Of a DNA stretch of 49,336 bases, positions 40,973 to 49,336 are shown piece after piece. The DNA comes from an uncultured Prevotella sp. (GTDB taxonomy: Bacteria; Bacteroidota; Bacteroidia; Bacteroidales; Bacteroidaceae). The position numbers and the translations under genes are program-made. Under the pieces are notes generated by a model that had not been told where the DNA came from, did not search any database, and saw nothing but the letters and a program-made list of their open reading frames with translations. Position 1 is the first letter of the stretch, and each line of letters opens with the position of its first letter. Location of the stretch: positions 1-49,336 of the forward strand of contig CALUGA010000017.1 of assembly GCA_944320105.1 (NCBI GenBank), read 5' to 3'.

Positions 40973-42745
40973 ATGAAGAAAAGAATCCAGTTCAGTCTCG
41001 TCTACAGGGACATGTGGCAGTCTTCAGGCAAGTTCCAGCCACGCAAGGACCAGTTGGAGTGCATTGCTCCGGTCATAATCGACATGGGGTGCTTTGCCCG
41101 TGTGGAGACAAACGGCGGCGCCTTTGAGCAGGTCAACCTGCTTGCAGGCGAGAACCCTAACGCCGCCGTGCGGGCGTTCTGCAAGCCATTCAACGACGTG
41201 GGCATAAAGACCCACATGCTCGACCGCGGACTCAACGCCCTGCGTATGTATCCCGTACCCGACGACGTGCGCAGGCTCATGTACAAGGTAAAGCACGCCC
41301 AGGGCGTGGACATAACCCGCATATTCTGCGGACTCAACGATGTGCGCAACATCATCCCCAGCATCAAGTGGGCCGCAGAGGCCGGCATGACGCCGCAAGG
41401 CACGCTCTGCATAACCACGTCGCCCATACATACCGTTGAGTATTACAGTGAGATAGCCGACCGCCTCATCGAGGCCGGCGCGCCCGAAATATGCCTCAAG
41501 GACATGGCGGGCATAGGCCAGCCGGCCATGCTGGGCGCGCTTACCAAGGCAATAAAGACGAAGCACCCCGACATCATCATACAGTACCACGGCCATTCGG
41601 GACCCGGCCTCTCCATGGCTTCCATCCTTGAGGTTTGCAACAATGGCGCCGACATCATCGACACGGCCATCGAACCGCTCAGCTGGGGCAAGGTGCATCC
41701 CGACGTGATATCCGTGCAGAGCATGCTTAGGAACGAGGGCTTCGACGTTCCCGACATCAACATGGGAGCGTATATGCAGGCCCGCTCGCTCACCCAGGAG
41801 TTCATAGACGACTGGCTGGGCTATTTCATCAACCCGGCCAACAAGCACATGTCGTCGTTGCTGCTCGGCTGCGGACTGCCCGGGGGCATGATGGGATCCA
41901 TGATGGCCGATATGGGCGGCATACGCAACGTTATCAATGGCATACGCCGTGGCAAGGGCGAGGCAGAACTGAGCATGGACGACATGCTTGTGCGCCTGTT
42001 CGACGAGGTGGCCTACGTGTGGCCGCGCGTGGGCTATCCGCCACTGGTCACTCCGTTCTCGCAGTATGTAAAGAACATTGCCTTGATGAACCTGCTCACC
42101 ATGACCCAGGGCAAGGGCCGTTTCGTGATGATGGACGACTCCATGTGGGGCATGATTCTTGGCAAGAGCGGCAAGGTGCCGGGCGATATCGACCCGGAGC
42201 TGGTGGCCCTGGCCGAGAAGCAGGGGCGCAAGTTCACCGCCGATGACCCGCACACTCTGCTTGCCGATGCCCTCGACGGCTTCCGCGCGGAGATGCAGAA
42301 GAACGGTTGGGAGGCCGGACCCGACGACGAAGAGCTGTTTGAACTGGCCATGCACCCGGAGCAGTACCGCAACTTCAAGAGCGGGCAGGCCAAGAAGAAT
42401 TTCCTTGCCGACCTGCAAAAAGCTAAGGATGCGCGCCTTGGCTCGCAGCTCACGCCCGAGCAGCTCTCGGCACTGAAACACGCCAAGGCCGATGCCATAG
42501 TGGCTCCGCTGGGCGGACATCTCTATTATGAGTTTGGCGGGGCAAGCGAGTGCGCCCCCTGCCTGGATCCGTTCATTGGCCAGCACTACAAGGAGGGCGA
42601 CACCTTCTGCTACATACAGGCCAAGTGGGGCGAGATAGTGCCGGTGCCGTCGGACCTCGGCGGCAAGCTGGTTGAGATAGTTGCACGGCAGGGAGCTAAA
42701 GTGCGCCGGGGCGACATCCTCGGTTGGATAGAGCGCGACCGCTGA
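40973..42745 (+). CDS. Oxaloacetate decarboxylase alpha / pyruvate carboxylase B-like carboxyltransferase
   Basis: The 590-residue protein has a carboxyltransferase barrel. The metal and substrate motif is YRDMWQS (Arg12, Asp13, Gln16), the lysine motif is CLKDMAG (Lys176), and metal ligands His206 and His208 are in QYHGHSGPG. A long helical domain follows, and a biotinyl-like domain is at about 515-590. In that domain the usual EAMKM is replaced by IQAKWGE (Lys551), so normal biotinylation is doubtful. Partners (beta and gamma subunits or a separate biotin carrier) are not adjacent. It probably handles oxaloacetate, pyruvate or methylmalonyl-type carboxyl transfer. An HD-domain gene follows 40 bases later. 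Confidence 0.82.
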   Translation: MKKRIQFSLVYRDMWQSSGKFQPRKDQLECIAPVIIDMGCFARVETNGGAFEQVNLLAGENPNAAVRAFCKPFNDVGIKTHMLDRGLNALRMYPVPDDVRRLMYKVKHAQGVDITRIFCGLNDVRNIIPSIKWAAEAGMTPQGTLCITTSPIHTVEYYSEIADRLIEAGAPEICLKDMAGIGQPAMLGALTKAIKTKHPDIIIQYHGHSGPGLSMASILEVCNNGADIIDTAIEPLSWGKVHPDVISVQSMLRNEGFDVPDINMGAYMQARSLTQEFIDDWLGYFINPANKHMSSLLLGCGLPGGMMGSMMADMGGIRNVINGIRRGKGEAELSMDDMLVRLFDEVAYVWPRVGYPPLVTPFSQYVKNIALMNLLTMTQGKGRFVMMDDSMWGMILGKSGKVPGDIDPELVALAEKQGRKFTADDPHTLLADALDGFRAEMQKNGWEAGPDDEELFELAMHPEQYRNFKSGQAKKNFLADLQKAKDARLGSQLTPEQLSALKHAKADAIVAPLGGHLYYEFGGASECAPCLDPFIGQHYKEGDTFCYIQAKWGEIVPVPSDLGGKLVEIVARQGAKVRRGDILGWIERDR

Positions 42746-42785
42746 CTTTGGTTTTTGGAACTGCTATACAAAACTGATTCAAACG

Positions 42786-43331
42786 ATGCAATCGCAATTT
42801 GTAACAGACCTTATAAATAAGTACTATCCCGCCGACGACGACCTGCGCCGCCTGCTGCTAAGGCACAGCCGCGACGTGGCCGACCGTGCTGTGGCCATCG
42901 CCGACCGTCACCCCGAGCTGCAACTCGACCGCCAGTTTGTGGAAGACAGCGCCATGCTCCACGACATCGGCATCTTCATGACCGACGCGCCAAGCATCTT
43001 CTGCCACGGCTCTGACCCTTACATTCGCCACGGCATCCTCGGTGCGAGGCTTGTGAGGCAGGCCGGCTACGAACTCCATGCCGGTGTGTGCGAGCGCCAC
43101 ACCGGCGCAGGCATCAGTCGCAGGCAGGTGGAAGGGCAGCATCTGCCCTTGCCACCGGCCGACTACGTGCCGCTTACCATGGCCGAGCAGGTGGTTTGCT
43201 ATGCCGACAAGTTCTTCTCCAAGTCGCACCCCGACCGTGTGCGCACTGTGGAGCAGGCTGCCAAGAGTCTTGCCAAGTTTGGCCCGGATGGCGTGGCCCG
43301 CTTCATGCGTTGGGCCGAGATGTTCGAGTGA
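42786..43331 (+). CDS. HD-domain phosphohydrolase-like protein
   Basis: The 181-residue cytosolic protein has the HD hallmark MLHDIGIF with upstream LLLRHSRDVADRAVAIA (metal His) and downstream HGILGARLVRQAG. VCERHTGAGIS and CYADKFFSKSHPDRVRTVEQ follow. The layout matches small uncharacterised HDIG-type proteins that act on nucleotides or phosphate esters. It is the second gene of the carboxyltransferase unit. A hairpin follows at 43383-43439. Confidence 0.82.
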   Translation: MQSQFVTDLINKYYPADDDLRRLLLRHSRDVADRAVAIADRHPELQLDRQFVEDSAMLHDIGIFMTDAPSIFCHGSDPYIRHGILGARLVRQAGYELHAGVCERHTGAGISRRQVEGQHLPLPPADYVPLTMAEQVVCYADKFFSKSHPDRVRTVEQAAKSLAKFGPDGVARFMRWAEMFE

Positions 43332-43382
43332 GGCGGGCTTCCCGGGCTTTGGTTTCGCTTGTCGCATACTGTATTTATCACT

Positions 43383-43439
43383 GGAACTCGCCTAAGTCAT
43401 TTCCCGATGCGAATTAGGGAAAGGGCTTGGGCGAGTTCC
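43383..43439 (+). terminator. Hairpin after the HD-domain gene
   Basis: GGAACTCGCC (43383-43392) pairs with GGCGAGTTCC (43430-43439), with partial inner pairing (TTTCCC/GGGAAA). The T-run after it is weak, so termination may be partial or factor-assisted. Confidence 0.6.
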
Positions 43440-43514
43440 ATTGCTATGGGGATGTTTGCGTAAATCCTTAACGTTAAATATTTGAAAGCAACGTGTTATT
43501 CGCCATTTTATAGC

Positions 43515-43522
43515 TAATTTTG
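43515..43522 (+). promoter_or_regulatory. -7 box directly in front of lptD
   Basis: TAATTTTG matches TAnnTTTG exactly and is followed by CAGCC and the GTG start at 43528. The predicted RNA start therefore falls at or just before the start codon, as for trmO. No clear TTG is seen 20 bases upstream. Confidence 0.55.
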
Positions 43523-43527
43523 CAGCC

Positions 43528-46455
43528 GTGAGAAAAAAAACAGTGCTTTTCTTGATGCTGTTCGCCTTCATTTTCGTGATGGCGGACGTGCCTCGTGCGC
43601 CCTTTGCCGGTGTGCCAAGCACTGCTGCTACCCTTGATACTGGTCGGACTGCGCCCGATTCTTTGTCACTCCGCGATATGTCTGCCGTTCCGCTGTTCAA
43701 TGCCGCAGAGTTGGCGGAGCAGCTGCGGCTCATTTCCGCCATCCCCTCGGCCAGCGGGGAGAAGGCCGGGCAGCAAGGCCCCGACACCACTAAGATGGAC
43801 TCGCTGCAGTTGGCCATATACCATCACAACAAGGCTATCGACGACTCGTTGGCCTTCGACAGCCTTAACCGCCAGAAGAAAAACGGCATCGACGCACCTG
43901 TGGAGTATTCTGCCGAGGACTCGCTCATCTACGACGGCTCTACAGGGCTGGCCTATCTCTTTGGCGATTCGCACGTTAAGTACGAGAACATGGACCTTAA
44001 GAGCGACAAGGTTTATATGTCGATGGACAGCAGTCTCGTCCACGCCACTGGCTCGAAGGATTCCACGGGCGCGCTTTTCGGCACGCCGGTGTTTGTCATG
44101 GGCAGCGACACTTACGAGAGCGACACCATGGCTTTCAACTTCAAGACCAAGAAGGGGCTCATCAACGACGTTTATACCGCGCAGCAGGACGGCTTCCTCA
44201 CCAGCGAGCTTTCCAAGCGTTCGTCTTCAGGCGAGCTGTTCCTGCAGCATGGTCGCTACACTACCTGCGACCAGCCTCACCCCGACTTCTACATAGCATT
44301 GTCGCGTGCAAAGGTGCGTCCGGGCAAGGATGTGGTGTTTGGCCCGGCCTACCTCGTCATTGCCGATGTGCCGCTGCCGCTCGCCGTGCCTTACGGCTTC
44401 TTCCCGTTCACCAAGAGTTACAGCAGCGGATTCATCATGCCCACCTACGGCGACGAGACTGAGCGCGGCTTCTACCTGCGCGATGGCGGCTATTACTTTG
44501 CCATAAGCGACAAGATGGACCTGAAGCTGATAGGCGAAATCTACACGAAGGGGTCGTGGGGATTGTCGGCTGCCTCCAATTACCGCAAGCGTTACCGCTA
44601 CAGCGGCAGCTTCTACGCCAGCTACCAGAACACCGTTACGGGCGAGAAAAACATGCCCGACTATGCCAAGCAGACCAGCTTCAAGATTCAGTGGAGCCAC
44701 CGTCAGGATGCCAAGGCCAACCCATTCCGCACCCTCTCGGCCAGCGTCAACTTCGCAACGAGCAGCTACGAGCGCAACAACCTTACGAGTATGTACAACC
44801 CGCAGAGCTATACGCAGAGCACACGTACATCGTCGGTGAGCATGACCAACACCTTCTCTAACATCGGCCTTACCATCAGCACCACCATGAACCTCAACCA
44901 GAACATGCGCGACTCAACCATAGCGATGACGCTGCCCGACGTCAACATATCGCTGAGCCGCCTCTACCCGTTCAAGCGGAAGAAGATGGCGGGCAAGGAA
45001 AGGTGGTATGAGAAAATCTCGCTCAGCTACACCGGACAGCTCTCCAACTCCATAACGACCAAGGAAAACCTGCTGCTCCACTCCAGCCTGACGCGCGACT
45101 GGCGCAACGGAATGCAGCACAGCATACCCATAAGCGCCAACTTCACGCTCTTCGACTACCTTAACATCAACCCCTCGTTCACCTTCACCGACCGTATGTA
45201 CACAAACAAGGTGATGCGTTCGTGGGATCCTGAGGCGCAGCGCGAGGTCACCGATACAATCGATGGCTTCTACAACATATACAACTGGCGCATGAGCGTG
45301 TCGGCCTCTACCAAGCTCTACGGTATGTACGTGCCGTGGAAGAAGCTCTTCGGTGGCAAGATCATTGCCATCCGCCACGTGTTCACGCCGCAGGTGAGCT
45401 TCAACTACTCGCCCGACTTCAGCGCGAGCCGCTATGGATATTACGAAACGTACCAGCGCACCGATGCCGACGGCAACGTGTCGCTCGTGGAGTATTCGCC
45501 TTATTCCAATGGACTCTTCGGCGTTCCAGGGCGGGGAAAGACGGGTAGCGTGTCGTTCGACGTGTCAAACAACATCGAGATGAAGCTGCGCTCCGACAAC
45601 GATTCCACCGGCGAGAAGAAGATAAGCATCATCGATGAGCTGGGAGCAAGCCTCTCGTATAACTTCGCCACGGACATCAGGCCGTGGAGCGACCTCAACA
45701 CGCGCCTGCGCCTTAAGCTAACGAAGAACTACACCTTCAACATGAACGCCACCTTTGCTACATACGCATACGAGCTTGACGAGAACGGCAATCCGCGCGT
45801 CAGCGACCACACCACGCGCTGGAGCCAGGGTAAGTTCGGACGTTTCCAAGGTATGTCGCAGAACATATCGTACACCCTCGACAACAAGAAAGTGATGAAC
45901 TTCATCAAGTGGCTAAAGGGCGAAAAGGTGAAGAAGGACGACGAGGAGGAAGAAACCGTTGAGGAGGCGGAAGACTACTACGACCCCGAGACCAACGAGG
46001 ACAAGACCCTCCAGGAGGGGCAGCGCGGCGCGCGCAAGGAGAATGCGGGCAAGGCCGAGACCGACGACGACGGTTACATGAAGTTCAACATACCTTGGTC
46101 GCTCAGCTTTGGCTACGGCATATCCATGCGCGAGGACGTGGGCGGCAACTTCAACTACGACAAGATGCGCTATCCCTATGCGTTCACGCAGACGCTCAAC
46201 TTCAGCGGCAACGTGCGGCTGAGCGATGGGTGGAACATCAGTTTCTCCTCCGGGTACGACTTCGAGAACAAGCGCATATCAATGACCACAGCTTCGCTCG
46301 GCCGCGACCTCCACTGCTTCAATATGTCGTGCTCCGTCGTGCTGTCGCCTTACACAAGCTACAACTTCTCGTTCCGCTGCAACGCCGCCACGCTTACCGA
46401 CGTGCTTAAGTACGACAAGCGCAGCAGCTACAGCAATGCTGTGCAGTGGTATTGA
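43528..46455 (+). CDS. lptD: LptD-like outer-membrane LPS assembly protein
   Basis: The 975-residue protein starts at GTG (giving MRKKTVLFLMLFAFIFVMA, a signal peptide). An OstA-like periplasmic domain lies at about 115-260 (VEYSAEDSLIYDGSTGLAYLFGD, VFVMGSDTYESDTMAFNF, GKYTTCD-like GRYTTCDQPHPDFYIAL). A large beta-barrel made of alternating strands follows to the C-terminal VQWY. A long acidic insert at about 805-860 (KKDDEEEETVEEAEDYYD) is a barrel loop. In Bacteroidota this family is annotated as the LPS assembly protein LptD. The antiporter gene follows 40 bases later. Confidence 0.82.
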   Translation: MRKKTVLFLMLFAFIFVMADVPRAPFAGVPSTAATLDTGRTAPDSLSLRDMSAVPLFNAAELAEQLRLISAIPSASGEKAGQQGPDTTKMDSLQLAIYHHNKAIDDSLAFDSLNRQKKNGIDAPVEYSAEDSLIYDGSTGLAYLFGDSHVKYENMDLKSDKVYMSMDSSLVHATGSKDSTGALFGTPVFVMGSDTYESDTMAFNFKTKKGLINDVYTAQQDGFLTSELSKRSSSGELFLQHGRYTTCDQPHPDFYIALSRAKVRPGKDVVFGPAYLVIADVPLPLAVPYGFFPFTKSYSSGFIMPTYGDETERGFYLRDGGYYFAISDKMDLKLIGEIYTKGSWGLSAASNYRKRYRYSGSFYASYQNTVTGEKNMPDYAKQTSFKIQWSHRQDAKANPFRTLSASVNFATSSYERNNLTSMYNPQSYTQSTRTSSVSMTNTFSNIGLTISTTMNLNQNMRDSTIAMTLPDVNISLSRLYPFKRKKMAGKERWYEKISLSYTGQLSNSITTKENLLLHSSLTRDWRNGMQHSIPISANFTLFDYLNINPSFTFTDRMYTNKVMRSWDPEAQREVTDTIDGFYNIYNWRMSVSASTKLYGMYVPWKKLFGGKIIAIRHVFTPQVSFNYSPDFSASRYGYYETYQRTDADGNVSLVEYSPYSNGLFGVPGRGKTGSVSFDVSNNIEMKLRSDNDSTGEKKISIIDELGASLSYNFATDIRPWSDLNTRLRLKLTKNYTFNMNATFATYAYELDENGNPRVSDHTTRWSQGKFGRFQGMSQNISYTLDNKKVMNFIKWLKGEKVKKDDEEEETVEEAEDYYDPETNEDKTLQEGQRGARKENAGKAETDDDGYMKFNIPWSLSFGYGISMREDVGGNFNYDKMRYPYAFTQTLNFSGNVRLSDGWNISFSSGYDFENKRISMTTASLGRDLHCFNMSCSVVLSPYTSYNFSFRCNAATLTDVLKYDKRSSYSNAVQWY

Positions 46456-46495
46456 GGTTTCGATGATAAATTTAGTGTTTTAAAAGCATTGCCTA

Positions 46496-48760
46496 ATGTC
46501 AGAATTGGCTCCTTTGGTCAAGGACCTTGCCCTCATCCTTGTTGTTGCGGGCGTGGTCACTTTGTTGTTCAAACGCCTGCGCCAGCCCCTCGTCCTTGGC
46601 TACATCATGGCGGGCTTCATGGTCAGTCCGCAGTTTCCTTATACTATTTCTGTTATCGACATTGCCAACGTAAGGCTCTGGGCCGACATCGGGGTGATAT
46701 TCCTCCTCTTCTCGCTCGGGCTTGATTTCTCGTTCAAGAAGATTCTTAAGATGGGCGTAGCGCCGGTGATAGCCGCCTGCACCATCATCTTCTGCATGAT
46801 GGTGTCGGGCATGGCGGCGGGCAAGCTCTTCGGTTGGAGCCACATGGACTGCATCTTCCTCGGCGGAATGCTGGCCATGTCGTCTACCACTATAATATAC
46901 AAGGCGTTCGATGACATGGGCCTGCGGCAGCAGCGGTTTGCCGGCTTGGTGATGAGCGTGCTCATACTTGAGGACGTGCTTGCCATAGTGCTTATGGTGA
47001 TGCTCTCGGCCCTGGCCCACGGCAGCAGCCCCGACGGCGGCGAGATACTTGGCATTGTGGCCCGCATACTGTTCTTCCTGATACTCTGGTTCGTGGTGGG
47101 CATATTCCTCATCCCCATGCTCCTTAGGCGCATGAGGAAGCTCATCAACGACGAGACGCTGCTCATCGTGGCCCTGGGCTTGTGCTTCCTCATGGCGGTG
47201 GTGTCCTCGGGGGTGGGCTTCAGTAGTGCTTTCGGAGCTTTTGTCATGGGCAGCATCCTTGCCGAGACTGTTGAGGCCGACAAGATAATAAAGCTCGTGG
47301 AGCCGGTGAAGAATCTCTTCGGGGCCATCTTCTTCGTCTCCGTTGGCATGCTCGTGGAGCCGGCGGTCATCGCCGAGTACGCTGTGCCAATAGTAGTCCT
47401 TGTGCTCACCATCCTCGTGGGGCAGGCGGTGTTCGGTTCCTTTGGCTACCTTGTCAGCGGCCAACCGCTCAAGACGGCCATGAAGTGCGGCTTCTCCATG
47501 GCACAGATAGGCGAGTTTGCCTTCATCATAGCCTCGCTCGGCCTGTCGTTGGGCGTCATAGGCAAGTTCCTTTACCCCGTAGTGGTGGCCGTCTCGGTCA
47601 TCACCACTTTCCTTACGCCCTACATGATACGCTTCGCCACGCCCTGCTACGCTTTCTTGGAGCGGCGGCTGCCGCCCAAGCTGATAGCCGCCCTCAACGG
47701 CATAACGCTCAGCCGGCCCTCGGCGGCGACGGCGGGGAGCAAGTGGAAGGGCCTGCTTGCGCAGATGGCTACCAACGTGGTGATATACGGCATCCTTTCC
47801 GTGGCCGTCATCTTCCTCATGTTCACGTTCTTCCTGCCGTTCGTCCGCCACTTGCTTGTGGGCTGGCACTGGACGGCCAACTTCATCTGCGGGCTGCTCA
47901 CGGTGGTGGCCATATCGCCTTTCCTGCGCGCTATGGTGATGAAGAAGAACCACAGCCGCGAGTTCAAGGCCCTTTGGGCCGAGAGCCGGCGTAACCACCT
48001 GCCGCTCATCTTCACCGTCATTGTGCGTGTGGCCGTTGCCTGCTCGTTCGTGTTCTACGTGTGCAACTACCTCAGCCGCTTTACCGATGCGCTAATGATA
48101 ACCATCGCCGTGGCCGTGGTGGTGCTCATGGTTCTTTCGCGGGGGCTTAAGCGCGAGAGCATAAGGATAGAGCGCGTGTTCATGCAGAACCTGCGCTCGC
48201 GCGACATTGAGGCGCAGGTGCAGGGGCGGAAGCGGCCGCTGTACGAGGGCCACTTGCTCGACCGCGACGTACATATGGCCGACATTGACTTGCCGGCCGA
48301 CTCGCTTTGGGCGGGCAAGACGCTGCGCGAGCTTGAGCTGCGCAACCGCTTCGGCGTACACATAAGCAGCATTCTTAGGGCCAACCGCCGCATCAACATA
48401 CCCGACGGCAATTCCATCGTGTTCCCGGCTGACCGCCTGCAAGCCATTGGCAGCGACGAGCAGCTTTTGGCCTTGGCTGAGGCCGTGAGGCAAGAGGTGT
48501 ATGGCGATGACGCCGACATGGAGAAACGCGAGACTAAGTTGCGCCAGATGGTGATAGCCAAGGGCAGCCCCTTGGCGGGCAAGACGCTGCGCGAGAGCGG
48601 CATACGCGATGTTTACGGATGCCTCGTGGTGGGGATAGAGGAGGGCAAGGAAAACCTTTCGTTGCCCGACCCTGCGCGCAGGTTCATGCCGGGAGACGTG
48701 GTATGGGTGGTAGGAGAGGAGGAGGCGCTTGGCCGCCTGCTCGGCGGCAGCGCAGGTTAG
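46496..48760 (+). CDS. Cation:proton antiporter (CPA2/KefB type) with two TrkA-C domains
   Basis: The 754-residue membrane protein has a CPA2 exchanger domain (about 1-395, with GYIMAGFMVSP, GVIFLLFSLGLDFSF, STTIIYKAFDD and LEDVLAIVLMVML). A second hydrophobic region at about 430-560 has four or so helices. The C-terminal half has two TrkA-C (RCK-C) modules: about 580-665 (SLWAGKTLRELELRNRFGVHI) and 675-754 (SPLAGKTLRESGIRDVYGCLV). No TrkA-N Rossmann domain is visible between. It probably exports K+ or Na+ in exchange for protons, gated by a bound ligand. It starts 40 bases after lptD. Confidence 0.88.
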   Translation: MSELAPLVKDLALILVVAGVVTLLFKRLRQPLVLGYIMAGFMVSPQFPYTISVIDIANVRLWADIGVIFLLFSLGLDFSFKKILKMGVAPVIAACTIIFCMMVSGMAAGKLFGWSHMDCIFLGGMLAMSSTTIIYKAFDDMGLRQQRFAGLVMSVLILEDVLAIVLMVMLSALAHGSSPDGGEILGIVARILFFLILWFVVGIFLIPMLLRRMRKLINDETLLIVALGLCFLMAVVSSGVGFSSAFGAFVMGSILAETVEADKIIKLVEPVKNLFGAIFFVSVGMLVEPAVIAEYAVPIVVLVLTILVGQAVFGSFGYLVSGQPLKTAMKCGFSMAQIGEFAFIIASLGLSLGVIGKFLYPVVVAVSVITTFLTPYMIRFATPCYAFLERRLPPKLIAALNGITLSRPSAATAGSKWKGLLAQMATNVVIYGILSVAVIFLMFTFFLPFVRHLLVGWHWTANFICGLLTVVAISPFLRAMVMKKNHSREFKALWAESRRNHLPLIFTVIVRVAVACSFVFYVCNYLSRFTDALMITIAVAVVVLMVLSRGLKRESIRIERVFMQNLRSRDIEAQVQGRKRPLYEGHLLDRDVHMADIDLPADSLWAGKTLRELELRNRFGVHISSILRANRRINIPDGNSIVFPADRLQAIGSDEQLLALAEAVRQEVYGDDADMEKRETKLRQMVIAKGSPLAGKTLRESGIRDVYGCLVVGIEEGKENLSLPDPARRFMPGDVVWVVGEEEALGRLLGGSAG

Positions 48761-49100
48761 GCGCTTTTCTGGTCATGCGCCTCCAAGCCTTTGCTTGGCT
48801 AAAACAGGGTCAGCTCGAAACTCTTGTTGCGGCGGATTGTCCGAAATCGGAACATTCCCGGTAGCCGTCTCGACTTTTCCATTTCAGCAGTCCTCAAAAA
48901 ATCGTAAGCAGGCGGATGTTTTTTTTGTTGTTGTCTTGGCGGCAAAGCGTCGATTTTCTGTAAATTCGTAGCCGTTCAGTAGTGTGTGATTTCAAATTAA
49001 AAGAGCCTGTTTCGCACCGCGAAACAGGCCCTTTTGCCGTGCAAAACAGGCCCTTTTATAATGCAATATGCCTCGTTTTACGCCGTGTTCCGTGCGTTGA
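48761..49100. other. Intergenic region with palindrome array 6
   Basis: This convergent gap between the antiporter and the Rpn gene holds array 6 (48997-49083) near its end. No hairpin terminator other than the array units and no gene is seen. Confidence 0.55.
48997..49083. repeat. Four-unit 22-base palindrome array, copy 6
   Basis: Units begin at 49001, 49023, 49045 and 49067 (the last degenerate). GCGAAACAGGCCCTTTTGC-type sequence recurs every 22 bases. It lies just past the Rpn gene stop and could act as its terminator. Confidence 0.8.
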
Positions 49101-49336
49101 TTACAGTTGCTCGATGGTTTCGGGGCTGAGCCCGGTGGCTTGGGCGATGGCACTTATTGGCAAGCCCATCTGCTTGAGGTTGCGGGCTACGTCAACCATA
49201 CCCTCTGCTCTTCCTTTCTCCATTCCTTTCTCCATTCCTTTTGCCATTCCTTTCTCCAGCCCCTCTTTGTAGCGGCGTTGTATGCTGTTGACGAGGGTGC
49301 ATTCCACGCGGATGGCATCCCAGAACTTGTCGTAGC
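49101..49336 (-). CDS. C-terminal part of an Rpn-family PD-(D/E)XK nuclease / putative transposase (partial)
   Basis: The frame runs off the right edge; 77 residues and the stop are present. The visible part begins YDKFWDAIRVECTLVNSIQRRY and continues with Lys-Gly-Met repeats (KGMAKGMEKGMEKGRAEG), then a short C-terminal helix-turn-helix-like end (QMGLPISAIAQATGLSPETI). Such KGxxKG repeats and this ending are typical of Rpn/PD-(D/E)XK family proteins, linked with RecA-independent recombination. The GTG at 49307 is not taken as the start, because coding continues upstream in frame. Confidence 0.75.
   Translation of the reverse strand, partial: YDKFWDAIRVECTLVNSIQRRYKEGLEKGMAKGMEKGMEKGRAEGMVDVARNLKQMGLPISAIAQATGLSPETIEQL

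Noticed and set aside
48920-48980. Terminator after the antiporter gene
   Set aside because: There is a long T-run (about 48920-48927) but no convincing hairpin before it.

Overview
The window looks like a GC-rich chromosome segment of a Bacteroidota bacterium, most probably order Bacteroidales and Prevotella-like. The evidence is the Bacteroidota promoter type (TTG, about 20 bases, TAnnTTTG) in front of several genes, weak ribosome binding sites, and families typical of the phylum: DUF4112, DUF4230, DUF4738, DUF4890, DUF5606, a long NusB, a LysS with a C-terminal extension, and a menaquinone operon in the order usual for the group. There is no integrase, IS transposase with ends, phage gene, tRNA or rRNA; this is mostly core chromosome with a small carbohydrate-active island.

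Layout. 1-62: tail of an unrecognised gene. 716-3447: two-gene operon of a large helical protein and a DUF4112 membrane protein. 3553-9673 (minus): menaquinone operon, thioesterase-menF-menD-menB-menC-menE. 10000-10929 (minus): secreted alpha/beta hydrolase, followed downstream by a possible small RNA. 11766-16748 (plus): lysS, gpsA, pgi and a HAD phosphatase. 16893-20520: lipoproteins and exported proteins (DUF4738, DUF4890, tandem DUF4230) and trmO. 20771-28841: glycan genes, GH31 with PA14 plus GH3 (xyloglucan-type exo-enzymes), a GH105 unsaturated glycuronyl hydrolase and a LacI regulator. 29013-32409 (minus): nusB-yajC-ybbR-coaE-DUF5606 operon. 32667-35977 (plus): rplY-pth-S4 protein-lipoprotein-purN operon. 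37041-38239: queuosine-precursor transporter and queF behind a probable preQ1-I riboswitch. 38379-48760: patatin-like outer-membrane protein, an OadA/PycB-like carboxyltransferase with an HD-domain protein, an LptD-like outer-membrane protein and a CPA2 antiporter. The right edge cuts an Rpn-family nuclease gene.

The genes act together in several places. The men operon encodes most steps from chorismate to DHNA, with MenH and MenA missing. GH31 and GH3 would strip xylose and glucose from oligosaccharides. The queuosine pair couples uptake to reduction of preQ0 and is probably shut off by preQ1. The nusB-yajC and rplY-pth clusters are divergent housekeeping operons with clear back-to-back promoters.

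The most striking non-coding content is a set of dispersed intergenic repeats. Six arrays each hold four 22-base units, every unit an imperfect palindrome. Three further families occur twice each: one of about 190 bases with dyad symmetry, one of 75 bases whose inner stem shows paired base changes, and one of about 100 bases lying directly in front of start codons. Other notable points are a candidate small RNA at about 9840-9928, two promoters so close to their start codons that the mRNAs should be leaderless (trmO, lptD), and a biotin-type domain without the normal biotinylation motif.
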